DNA from: Trachythela sp. YZ-2020
Taxonomy: Eukaryota > Cnidaria > Anthozoa > Malacalcyonacea > Clavulariidae
Reading direction: 5' to 3'
DNA length: 64,000 nt
Assembly: GCA_016169945.1 (NCBI GenBank)
Contig: JADLSH010000040.1
Span: 124,001 to 188,000 of the forward strand
Shown: one piece after another, positions 11,500-22,309 of the stretch
Position numbering within the stretch: the stretch's first letter is position 1
How the letters are laid out: every line of letters begins with the position of its first letter
Notes under the pieces: generated by a model
Databases searched by the model: none
What the model saw: the letters and a program-made list of their open reading frames with translations, nothing else
Told to the model about the DNA's origin: nothing
Translations under genes and position numbers: made by a program

Positions 11500-14400
11500 C
11501 AAGCCAAATCGAACCGATTCGCGATTTTACTGTCTTTCCAATCTTCCATTGTTCGAATATGAATAATTCAACGACAACGTCAAGTTCTTCACCGTCAAGC
11601 GTTGCAAACGTGCTGAATCGAATTGTACATCTGCTTGAAACAATTTCAGAAGATAACATTGGGGAGACTAGCACTGGAGGCGGCGATGGTTCTTCAACAT
11701 CAACAACAAACCGAAGACAGTCGAATGAGGTCAGTATTTTATTTTTAAAGACATTTTTAATACATTGTTATATTTTGGGAAAATCGTGAGAAATATTCAG
11801 AATATGCACTGTTTAATATACATTTATGATGTACGAATATATACTTCATGCTAGAAATCTGCAGTTGTGATTTTGTGTTTTGCACACATGTATTTTTAAA
11901 ACTTCGTAAAACATTTTACAATCATTATCGTGGGCTTATGTTTTGGGGTGCAACGTGTTAGCAAATATTTGGCGGCCTTACATATAGGAGCTTATAAATA
12001 TTGAATACATTCTGAGGTTTGCAGTATACGTAGCATCCTAGCAGTAGCCCCCTCCTATTTTGCTAAATCCTGGCAGGGATGGGATCCACCGGGGGGGTGC
12101 GCACCCCCCAAGCATTGGCCAAGGGGGGTGCAGGGGGGTGCAAATTTGAGTAATTTCCCTATCAAATACAAGGCAATTGTTATTGATCAAACAAAAATAT
12201 ATTATGAGACAAAATGAGAGAAGTAATTTGAGTAATAATCATTCAAACGTAGTCAGGCCACAGAATAGAGACTAACCAGAAGTCCAACTCTGTTGTTCAA
12301 AGATCAGAATCCGTTGCCCAGATTGCAGGAAATGCCATTTGCGAGGTCCTAGGTTTCAAAATTTTCTGGGGGGGCATACCCCTGTACCCCCCTAGGAAAC
12401 CTCACTGTTAATTCCTTGGATGCACCCCCTATCAGGTCATGCTGGATCCATCCCTGAATCCTGGTGGTGGAATGATGTCCAGGGTTTAAAATAAATCATT
12501 TGAATTTAGATATATTTGTAGGCTGTTTGGTTTTGTACCGGTGATTTATTTCAGGTTCTGGTAAACCGAACATGAAATGATTACACAGAAAATAACCCCC
12601 CCACTATGTACAAAAGCTGCAGCAAAATGGACAGCAAAAATAGAAAACGCATGCAACAACAGTCTTTCTAAATATAAAAAAAAATTCTTATGAAAATCGT
12701 ATCATGAAAATCAATGCCCAGTATAATGCAGGTAAATAAATAAGCCATCATAAAATGAATTTTTTAAATATTTACTAAGAACTAACGTTTCATCCATGGC
12801 TCTTTTATATGCATTAAGCTGGGCATTGATTTTCATCATACAGTTACTATTCCCGCCATGTTCATGGCTACCAGAAGAATGCTTAATGCAATCGTTTTAT
12901 GTCAAGACAGCATCCTTTTAATCTAAAACGTATAAATTCATTGTATAGAACAATGGGTTGAGAAGAAAAACTCATCGTTGCTAATTTAGAAGTCGCTGGC
13001 TAGTGCTGTAAAAATGCCAGTGACAGCCGGCAGCCAGCTGCTATTTTAAACCCTGATGCCCTAGTGGCTAGTACTTCAAATCCCCTACCCCAACCTGTCT
13101 GGGAGTATACTGTACTATTATAATATTTGACTGTTCATTACAACGCCTAGTACCTGAAATAACAGCCGATCAATAACAATATTACAGTATTCATTGTAAA
13201 GTAAAACATTTAATATGTAAAAAAATGAAGAAAATAATGATAATAATAGTTGTTTTAGATCTGTTCCATTTTTATTATCCAGCAAGTGCCCAATAGAGGA
13301 CAATCAAGTAATGCTTCTTTGCCAAGCAGTTCAGCTCCATTGCCTTCTGGATACTCGGGAATTAGAAATTCTATTTCACATGATGGTGCCTCTCGTGGTA
13401 GGTCGAAGCGGAAAACATCAGGTTTTGTTGGGCGACTGAGAACTTGGAACAAGGATGTAGTTTGTCTCCCATACTCTCGTGCCAACAATTTCTCTATTCC
13501 AAGAGGAAAGCAACGGGGTGAACTAGCCGAAAGAGGACTTATTGGAAAGATTCGATTAATGTCAACATGGAGTGCTCTTCAGGTAAGATGAAGTACAGAT
13601 GTAACATACATTAATGGACAACAATCTAATGTTAAAATAAAGTACTGTACAAGTGCATGGCACATACCACTATACACAATTCAAGCAATCAAAATAGTCA
13701 ATCAATGTGTACTTATGAACTAAATATATCTATAATAAATCGTAGAGGGTAAACCTATGTTTGTCCACCCCTGACATTGCCTCAGGCCAAGCCTTTTTTA
13801 TAAGTTCAATTACAAATTTCCCTATTTCTAAAAAAACAGAAAAAATAAAAATGCCACCCACCAATTTTCATGTGTTAGAAGATTTAAACCAACAAATCAT
13901 GTATGATTCCCACAAATACAGTAAATGGAACTACATTCCTCTGGTCTCTAGATTTGTCATTGCAAGACAGGTAGAATAAGACATACAGTCATATTACACG
14001 TTACAACAAGAGAACAATTGATTATTTTTCGCAGTTTTCCCAAAAAATACCAGTTCAGGCCCAGGCTGTTTGTCATCAGTGCAGCATAGCTGTGTGAAGA
14101 TTAGCAATGTTATGACTTTGAAAGAACAGTTTGCCTGTTATTTTATTTACAGGTAAAGAGGAAGTAACTTCAGTGTTTGCTACAGTCTTTGCGCTAAGTA
14201 CTAACCAACTGCTAGACTACGACTATTTGTGTGTGATGACTGGGATGAAAAAATTAAAACGGCCTTCTGTAAGCAGTAGCTTCTCGTGGAATGGGTCAGA
14301 AGTAGCGTCTTTGGCAGGACAAGGAAGTTTGTACGTCATGGCAAACACACCACTGCCATCACCGATTGCATTACTAGTACGTAATAATCGTTTGTTATGC

Positions 14401-14840
14401 ATGTGATATTGATACACAGTCAAAATATTGTTACAAATGTTCAAGATATTCATCGTCCGTTGTTGTTTCTGACTCTGTGCTGTACTAATTGCAGTATTGC
14501 TTCGTAAAACAGGATAGTGGGGTTGAAGACTCGGAAACAGAAGTTCAAGAAATTCACGAGGAGATTGAGCAAGATCCTGTAAATGTGGTTTCCACAGAGC
14601 AAAGCCAACCACAATCAACTCATGAGATGGTATTAATGGCTTCATGTTTGTATAAAAAAGGAAGAGTTTGTCAATAGTGGAAATGAATATGGAAAAGTTT
14701 TGAAATGTCATGCCACACACACTGAACCAAGAAATGATTGCTCTATATTTCAGTAGAACTGGAAATAAAATTTGTATGTATAGTTTTTGTATAGAAATGT
14801 TGACTATTATGAGTAAAATTATGCGTCTATCATTTTATAG

Positions 14841-15006
14841 GATAATATCATGGGTACGAGCAACAGCTCTGATCTTCGGACATTGCAAGCAATGTTTCCA
14901 CAGGCATCGTCCGAGAATCTGGAAGAGATATTGAGAAGCAATCTGACAATTGATTTTGCCATTGACGAAATATTGTCTAATTCCTTGGAAGACGCAGCAA
15001 CATCCA
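14841..15006 (+). other. CUE-like ubiquitin-binding exon of the HECT gene
   Basis: This 166-bp exon encodes a ~40-residue helical segment with the CUE/UBA-type signature MFPQ near its start and an AIDEIL-type end. CUE modules bind ubiquitin, which fits a ligase. Recognised by motif only. Confidence 0.55.
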
Positions 15007-15910
15007 GTACGTGTTCAGCAGCGCACACTATTTGTATGCTTTGAAGCACATGCCGCAGCGTAACATTAGAAGTATACCCTTTTGGGCAAGGAATGGACCC
15101 ATGAACAAGCTGCGATACTGTTACTGCACAATATGCTTCACGCAGTTGTTTAACTTATGCTTTACATTGTTTTAATAGGTACATTTGATGTGGCAGAATA
15201 TTTTGGAAGGCAGTTGACCCGTGAAATTTTTCTATTATCGGTTGACAGGAATAATCTGTGGACAGAGGCTTTATGTTTTACAAACGTGGTGTGGATTTGG
15301 ATAGGCCATTACGTATATCTTTTAGTGGAGAAAATATGGAGATTGGAATAGACACAGGAGGATTGCGCAGAGTTTTTCCAACTGCTTGCAGATAACTTAT
15401 CATCTTCATACTTGGGCTTTTTCGAGGGGAACATCCCAAACCTGTTACCCACAATGAAGGGACCGTCATTAAGGCTCGGGCATTTCCGTATCATTGGCAC
15501 CATTATCGCTCATTCGATAGTTAATGGGGGAATAGGTACTACATGTACAATCACTGTGCTGTATATTTGAAGATTTCTTTTGGTGGTTGCTTTATAAGTA
15601 TCTCACTCATTTGTATGTATGGGTAATATTAAAAAAATCAAAGGCAATGATTCTGTTAGTCATACTGTCAGTAGATTCTCATTGTTGCTGTATCGAATTA
15701 ACGCGGGTAGGACTAATATTTTTTTCATGTTTACTATTTGCAGGATTCCATTATTTGGCCAGGCCATTGTTTGAGTATATAGTGACTCAGAATGCAGAGA
15801 CTTGCCTCGTGTTTTGTAAATTAGAAATGGTGCCCAATAAAGACACAAGGGACTTAATTGAAGAGGTTTGTACTTTAATTCTTTACATCTATTCGAAGCG
15901 TACAAGGTGT

Positions 15911-16045
15911 CCGGTCAAAACGTCCCCAAGTTAAAACGTCCCCGCTTCCGCTGGTCAAAATGTCCCCTGTGTCCAAATCAATTAAAGTTTTGACTTGGGG
16001 ACGTTTTAATTTGGGGACGTTTTAATTTGGGGACGTTTTGACCGG
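15911..16045. mobile_element. 135-bp foldback insertion in HECT intron
   Basis: CCGGTCAAAACGTCCCC at the left is inverted at the right, and AAAACGTCCCC-type blocks repeat within each arm. It would fold into a long hairpin. No coding capacity; it lies in the intron after exon 7. Confidence 0.75.
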
Positions 16046-16882
16046 TAAGCAAGTACAAAGTACGATCATTAATATATCCATGGTACGATACACGTCATAT
16101 GATATAAAGAATGTGAATAGAAAATTTGAAGTATTATCTTTCAAATATTGCTTCACATTTTCAGATTTCTGCGGTTACGGAAGAGAACTTCAGGCAATTT
16201 GCTACTCGACCAGATGTCTTGGACCACATTTTTAATGCAGGTTGTATTATGCACTTAATTATATACCTTCTGTAATCAGGGCCAAATGCTGCAATTCTAT
16301 TGGTTCACAAGAGTGCGATTAATCATTAATCACACTCTTGAGGGCTGTAATTGCACTCCTGTCTCAACCAATCAAAATAAGGTTAGTTGACAGGATTGAC
16401 CAATCACAGCCCTGCATGCAAAGTGTAATTTTAGAGGGATTTTCAAAAAATATTAAAAATGGAGGATTTTATAAAAATACAGAATTATTGTAGTATGTAG
16501 AACTTTTAATTTGAAGTAAGAAAACTTGATAAGAAACATGAATGCCAGACAGCACTGTCAGTACTATTGTAGTAACGTGTTTATAAACACGCTATAAAAT
16601 AAAGACAGAGCATTAAATTACTCACATTTGTGGTTCTTCTCATTCTTTATCAATAACTCCCGCTGTTTACTAACATATATAATTGTATGAACTCCCTCAT
16701 AACATTATTAAAAATACTCCTCCGTATACACATTTTAAGAAAATGGCCACCGTAAATTTACATTTTTTGCAGGCCATATTTAGAGGCCTAAGGTCTAGAA
16801 CCCAAACGTTGGGCTACCATGAAGTATTTGCCGTGAAAAACAAAGACAACCAAGGACATGACCTGATTACAGAAGGCATATA

Positions 16883-17012
16883 ATTAATGGGTAATAGAAC
16901 GACTTCAAGTCGTGCTATTAATGGTCAAATCATACTCGTGATTAACAAATCAACCTCCCGCTCCGCGGTCGGTCGATTTTTTTACTCCTAGTCGTTCTAT
17001 TACCCCCATTAA
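16883..17012. mobile_element. 130-bp MITE in HECT intron
   Basis: ATTAATGGGTAATAGAACGACT at the left is matched, inverted, by AGTCGTTCTATTACCCCCATTAA at the right. The centre has a CCGCTCCGCGGTCGG block. Non-coding. Confidence 0.7.
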
Positions 17013-17908
17013 ATCACCACTTAAAATAACCACTGCTTTTTATGTCAGGCTGAAGTGGTTGTATTTGTAACAGGTACTTATTTTAGTGAGAAATCATGTC
17101 AAGCTGGTTCAGTTGTTCTGCACTGAATCCTAATCCAGTCAAAAACCTGTTCCTTGTTTAATGTCATTAATTAATGCAGTGGTTCCGCATGCGAGTTGTT
17201 ACTGTATTGTACAGTAATCCTGTTCCGAACGATGAAGTGAAAGGGTATATAAGTTGCCATCTTAAAATGGAGCTAGCTACGTAGGCTATTCAGTTGAATT
17301 TTTAAAAGCACGTGCCCCGGTAGCATCGTTCTATTATTCATCTATTGCTCTCTAGATACATACAAGGCATGTAGGTAACATTTTATATACTATTCTAATA
17401 GGGTGGACTGGCGACGTCATCTATAGCAACAAGGAGCATATTGTTGCAACTTTATTGCTATATGAAATAATCTGGAAAAGAGAATCGGCTATTAACCAAC
17501 TGATGCAAGGATTGAAGTTGCTGAATGTGCTGGATGCAGTTAGAAAATTCCCACAAAACTTTCAGTCCAAATTTGTGTACACGGAAGTTCCATTGACTGC
17601 AACTGTTCTAAAAGACCATCTGAAGTTCAGCGAGACATCAAATGCTGATGAAGAACGAGCAAAAGAGTTCTTCCTTAGCTATATCGATGAAAACGTGGAA
17701 ATCCCATGTGGTGAAGGTAACTAATGTAGCTTAAATATACATTTGGATATATAAAAGTTTTTTTTTTTTAAATAACTGATATTTTGACTGACGTTCCATA
17801 TAAGCATCCGAAGAACGTCACATTAGGATTAGTTTAATTAAAGGTAGGAATATGGCGTATTAAAATTCAGGATTTATAATATGGAAATTGAGCCGATATT
17901 TTTACACT

Positions 17909-18008
17909 ATTTAAGAAACGAGCAATCGAGTGAAATAAAAAACTCGAGCTTCGTGTCTGCAGCCTCGTATTTTAAACCTGATAAAAAACTGCTGCTCGTC
18001 TTTTAATC
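17909..18008. repeat. Degenerate hairpin of the CTCG family
   Basis: ACGAGCAATCGAG...AGCCTCGTATTTTA...CTGCTGCTCGTCTTTTAA is an eroded version of the long hairpins at 44132, 59911 and 61157. It lies in the last HECT intron. Confidence 0.45.
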
Positions 18009-18060
18009 GCCATATAAAGTAGACTTGGCTTTAACATTTAGTTCCTTCATTTGCAAAACC

Positions 18061-18316
18061 TTTGCCAAATTGTTCCAAACTTTGTTTCCGAAGTTCGCAA
18101 AATTCATTTCGAAGTTCAAAAGTGAACTGTTCAGTATTGATATTCGCAAGCCGGTGTGTAAACAAAGCTTCTAATTGGTCCATGAATTGCAAGAAGCCAA
18201 TCAAATGCTTAGTTTACGGACCAGTTTGTGAACTTGCGAACTTCGTAACTTCGAACCTTAGAACTTCGAAACGAATTTTCAAACTTCGAAACGAAATTCG
18301 GAACATTTTGGCAAAA
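18061..18316. mobile_element. 256-bp MITE in HECT intron
   Basis: TTTGCCAAATTGTTCC at the left is inverted near-perfectly as GGAACATTTTGGCAAAA at the right, and TTCGAAGTTC-type blocks recur in both arms. Non-coding. Confidence 0.7.
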
Positions 18317-20276
18317 GTCGAGTGAAATCGACTGTATGAGGCATTCCCAAAAAATGCTCAACAACGAGCAATATATTGAAAACAAAAGCCGCTGTTTGGT
18401 ACACTTAAGTTTAAAAATGATTCTAAATATATGCTAAAGAGAATATCAAGTTTGCTGGTCTAAATTAAGGTCTACTGTACTGTTTTGCATAAGTCAGGCG
18501 CTTCATAGAAGACAGCGCTAGTTTGTACTTAATTCTTAATCGGTAATGGCGATTAATTATATGATTCCTTTGTTTTATTTTACCAGACAAAAGATTTAAA
18601 AGATGTTCAGCTGTCTTGCAGTTTACTGCTGGACAACAATCCATTGCTGGGGGTCTTCCCAACAAGATAACAGTGGGATATCTTGCTGATCTTACAACGA
18701 TTTACCCTACTGCAGGCACATGTGGCTTAAAGTTGTATCTGCCCACAGTACAGGAAACGTATAAGGATTTTCTCAAGATTTGGACAAAGCATTTGAGATT
18801 GAATCATTTGGTTTTGAATGCTTCTGAGCAGTGAACTGATGTATAATATAATTGGTAGTTTAACTTCTGTAACCATTACGTTAAACATGGGGTGTGATCA
18901 GTTTGTAACAGTATTTAAATTGTTATCCATATTTTTCCATGTGCTTTTATATTTGTTCTCAAAATGCTAATGAGTCTCCTAATATCTTTTATGCAAACAG
19001 AAAAACAATGAATTATTATACTAACTAAACCATGCATCTGGTCAAGAAACCTAACTAAGTCAGTAAAATTTTGGTAAAAAAATGGTTTAGAAAATGTTAA
19101 CGTCTGTTTGCGAGATAATTACCAACAAATTCAACAGTGTTCATATATAGATCTTTGCCTTTGTTATTAGACTCCGCTAATGGGTTGACTGCGTCTTTTA
19201 ATTCATCCAGCACCTCATCAGGAAGTGGACATACTGAAGGCAATACTTCAACATAAGGAAGTGTACCAGGATTTCTGATGAGGTCTTGCACTGAAACAGT
19301 AGGGTATGGTGTTGAATGCAAGATGGCATGGTGAAGCTCTGTGAGATGTTGATATGCAAACATAAGCTGTTGTGGTGTGGCTGAACCTTCAGTTGATATT
19401 TTATGGCAGTTATGTGCATTAACAAACTCTGCTAGGGTCTTGTTTATCCTTGGTAGATACACATACTGTAGACAAAATTTATCGGTGCTGTTTGCAACAT
19501 CTAACTTCTCTTCAAATTCAAGCTCTCGGAAGGTCTCAGCGTAATACCGATTCACCTGGACATTAATATCACCATTAAGGCGCTCTACTCGTTGGTTATG
19601 AACGGATGAACCAGCTATAACACTGTTCCCCCCCCGGTGGTGTATCATGTCTTGCCAAACTTGAACATTTTCACCACCATGGTCAGTTCGAACCATACGG
19701 TCTGCCATGTTTGTCAATCGCCTTCAAAAACTTTTGCAGTACAGTTTCAGCCTTGTTATTGCCAGATGTTTCTCCATAAGTAATAAGTCTGGTATAACCA
19801 TCAATTCCAAGATGGGTGACAAATCCCCATTTTACCAACTTGTGGTTGCCATCCAGGTGCCACACATAGTTAGGACAAGGGGTCTCATATCTTCTGGGAT
19901 GAAAATTTCTCGAGCTACGTTCTGCTGGGCCTTGCGGATCTACACGGTGGATACTTGCTCTTACTCTGTTTCTTTTTACCCGAATCTTTCTTGCTCTAAG
20001 GTGACCCATTATGCCTACTTCACCAGCATTGGGGTGTGCTAGTTTAATTCCCGATATAATCCTATCAAGATTGGAATCATCAATGGTATTAAACCTTTCT
20101 GCATGATTAATGCCTGCATCACGTAAAAGCTTGTAAACTGTTGGCGGCTTACTCCAAAACGTGCAGTCATTTGAGCTACAGTGAACCCCAAATCAAACAT
20201 CTCCCTGACTTGTGCTGGTGTGACATCAACTTTTGGCCTGCCTTTACTAAAGGATCAAGAAATATAAACACTGTAA

Positions 20277-20606
20277 TGCACCTATCAATGTTAAGCCCGA
20301 GGGGGCAAGGGGTGGGGATTTTGACATTTTCCTTAACAAATTGTCAAAGTCCACACCCTGTGGACACCACCATTAGTCAAAAATAGTAATATTCCCCACC
20401 TGGGGACATTCATGGTGGTCAAGATGCTATATTTCAGTAAAAAAACTTGTGACAACAAGTCAATACTGCCCCAGCCGGTCTGGCCATTTCAAATATCCAC
20501 ACCCTGGGGTGATCTTGCAACGTCAAAATCCTCACCGTCAGGACAGCAATGTTAGTCAAATCCCCACCCCTTGCCTGCCCCCTTGGGCTTAACATTGATA
20601 GGTGCA
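20277..20606. mobile_element. 330-bp MITE in integrase intron
   Basis: Inverted ends of ~50 bp start TGCACCTATCAATGTTAAGCCC, and TAA flanks both sides (20274-20276, 20607-20609). The PIF/Harbinger-type assignment rests on the 3-bp TSD. A relative with the same first eleven bases lies at 23745. Confidence 0.8.
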
Positions 20607-20609
20607 TAA

Positions 20610-21205
20610 CCATTTTAGCTCATTAGACCCTGCTCTGAGTCTAGGGGAAGTAAGGCTTCCCCTAGCCTCCCACTATATAAATACACATATGGACAAATTG
20701 TAGTTGTTTTCTATTGTTCCTAATATCAGACCATTTCATTTAACATATATAGCCATAGGACTCTCCTATTATGTAGTTAGGAGTTCCTAGGGGAAGGGTG
20801 CTAGTACAACTAACGCCAGCAACTCAGCCCGGGTTGTAAAAAAATGGCATTAATTTGCCAACCAGAGGTATGTGTTGAAAAGAAAATATCCATAGGGCAT
20901 ATGCAGAATATAAGACATTCTGAGGGAAAATGCAAAAAATTCCAATGTTTGAACCCACCCAAAGGAGAACAAAAAAAATCCTCAATATAAGGGGGTATAT
21001 TATTATTAGATGAATGGCCCATTGTATATAAACAAACTTGCGTTTTCTTATTTTCATATTCAAAATATACTACACCAAATTATATGTGCACATTGTGTTT
21101 ATTTCACATTGTTTATAACTGTTTCGCATATAGCATTCAATTGCAGAATAATCAAAATTAGCATCTATATCACCATAATTGTGTAAATTCTAAAGTCTAT
21201 TTTAC
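20610..21205. other. Rest of integrase intron 1
   Basis: AT-rich intron sequence. Short inverted blocks around CTAGGGGAAG (20642-20800) suggest another eroded insertion; nothing else is recognised. Confidence 0.35.
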
Positions 21206-21390
21206 CTTCTCCTTGATTCGTCATTGATATTCTCATGAATCTCGTTTGTATCACTCTCATCGTAATCATGTACAATATCATCTTGGTCTTGATTCGCCAT
21301 GGACAAACAAGGATGAGGGATAGTGTTTACTAATTTCAACAAAATGTGTTCTGTTCGTCAGATTTGCCGCCAAAATAGCAAACTACGATT

Positions 21391-21883
21391 GAAAGTGTGT
21401 CTTAGTCACCCCCCGGAACATAGAGAGTGGTACGGAGACCTCTTCCGGTTTGGTCAGCTCTCTTTATTTTACAATTGGCGCGCGCCATATTTATTTTACA
21501 TTTGGCTCGGTAAATAATCCATGGATTATTTATAAACAATCCATAGATGGTTTATAAACAATCCACGGATTGTTTAATAAGACCTTAAACAATCTAGGGA
21601 TTATTTATATATAATCTAGGGATTGTTTATAAACAATCTATGGATTATTTATAAACCATCTATGGATTATTTAATGTTGCAGTAAACAATCCCTAGATTG
21701 TTTATAAATAATCTATGGATTATTTAATGTCATGATAAACAATCCTGAATTGTTTGTAAATAATCCGTAGATTATTTACAAATAATACAGGGATTGTTTG
21801 CAAATAATTTATTATATAACTAAATAATGCAAAACTTGACATATTTTTGCATAAAACATTTTTTTTACATTTGGCGCCCCATA
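21391..21883. repeat. Right terminal inverted repeat with palindrome array
   Basis: Inverted copy of 11009-11499, with the same AATCNNNNGATT array (about 21500-21800), GGCGCGCGCC (21477-21486) and terminal GGCGCCCCATA. Differences from the left copy are few, so the insertion is not very old. Confidence 0.9.
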
Positions 21884-22309
21884 AATCACTTCCTTCCTTT
21901 CGTAATAAAATCGCTGCTCACATCAGTGCGTAAAAAACTATTGTATTAAATAATTTACCTGTAAATAGTCTAAAACCTTCATTCATTTGTTAATTACTCC
22001 ATATCTCTTAAAACTTATATATTTTGTAAATAGCTTATCATTTTCTACATGTAAAATTATTTTTTGGCACACGCCCCCCATGGAAATCAGCTACGGTTGA
22101 CGGGGTTAGCGTGTATAAATAAAGTTATACTACTACTATTTTGTGTTTGAGAAATTATTGCGACAATAACTGGTAAATCACCTAAACTCTAAACTTTGTC
22201 TTGGATTTTAAATACACCTTAGGCATTGCTGGCCTACAGTTGCCTTACATTACAATTTCCCTGTTTTTGGCCATTTCTCCAAAGATTTTACTTTCTAAGT
22301 TACCCTTAT

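Larger units (their letters stand above)
11559..18834 (+). pseudogene. HECT-type E3 ubiquitin ligase gene, ten exons
   Basis: Exons 11559-11729, 13283-13582, 14161-14376, 14495-14629, 14841-15006, 15179-15535, 15744-15865, 16165-16240, 17402-17716, 18587-18834; phases agree at every junction and about 700 codons result. The third exon also has a stronger acceptor at 14152 that would break frame. The N-terminus is Ser/Thr-rich; exon 5 carries a CUE-like ubiquitin-binding segment (LRTLQAMFPQAS...AIDEIL). Exons 6-10 form a HECT domain of ~370 residues: SFSGEN, GIDTGGLRR, LARPLFEYI, then PTAGTCGLKLYLP with the thioester cysteine. HECT enzymes pass ubiquitin through that cysteine to a target. The layout recalls the G2E3-like genes abundant in fish. 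Exon 6 has two breaks, about one base missing near 15281 and two near 15371, so this copy is broken unless they are sequence errors. Confidence 0.8.
19097..21300 (-). pseudogene. DDE integrase-type transposase, two exons
   Basis: Read on minus: exon 1 is 21300-21206 (acidic N-terminus MANQDQDDIVHDYDES, donor GTAAAA); exon 2 is 20246-19097 (acceptor CTTTAG). Phases join. Exon 2 opens with a helix-turn-helix-like DNA-binding stretch (DVTPAQVREMF...VAQMTARFGVSRQ), then the integrase core: WHLDGNHKL (first Asp), VRTDHGGEN (second Asp) and HNQRVERLNGD (Glu). About 415 codons in all. Such enzymes cut and join transposon ends. It faces the HECT gene, and its start lies ~90 bp inside the right terminal repeat. 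Two breaks: one base missing near 20145 (after VSRQ) and one extra near 19703 (before VRTDHGG). The catalytic residues are still readable, so breakage is recent or an assembly artefact. Confidence 0.85.
11009..21883. mobile_element. HECT ligase plus integrase transposon (IS3EU-like)
   Basis: A complete 10,875-bp transposon: inverted ends TATGGGGCGCC...GGCGCCCCATA and direct repeats AATCAC at 11003-11008 and 21884-21889. An 8-bp reading, AAATCACT with ends ATGGGG, is also possible. It lies inside a LINE, so the empty site can be read by joining its flanks. Cargo: a HECT E3 ligase gene on plus and a DDE integrase-type transposase gene on minus, facing each other, each starting 60-90 bp inside a terminal repeat. 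Intronic MITEs and foldbacks (15911, 16883, 18061, 20277) are later arrivals. From memory, IS3EU transposons have 6-bp TSDs and TAY...RTA ends, which fits; I could not check this. Both genes carry frame breaks, so this copy looks inactive. Confidence 0.85.
9110..22140 (+). mobile_element. 5'-truncated LINE split by a DNA transposon
   Basis: The 5' part is 9110-11008; the 3' part is 21884 to ~22140. The reverse transcriptase frame breaks off at an AAATCACT site and resumes after the 10.9-kb element, then ends in a 3' UTR with TAAATAAAG and an ACT-rich tail (22115-22136). The copy lacks the endonuclease region and lies between the arms of the foldback element. I place it among CR1/L2-type LINEs from the style of its RT and C-terminus. 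Confidence 0.75.
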
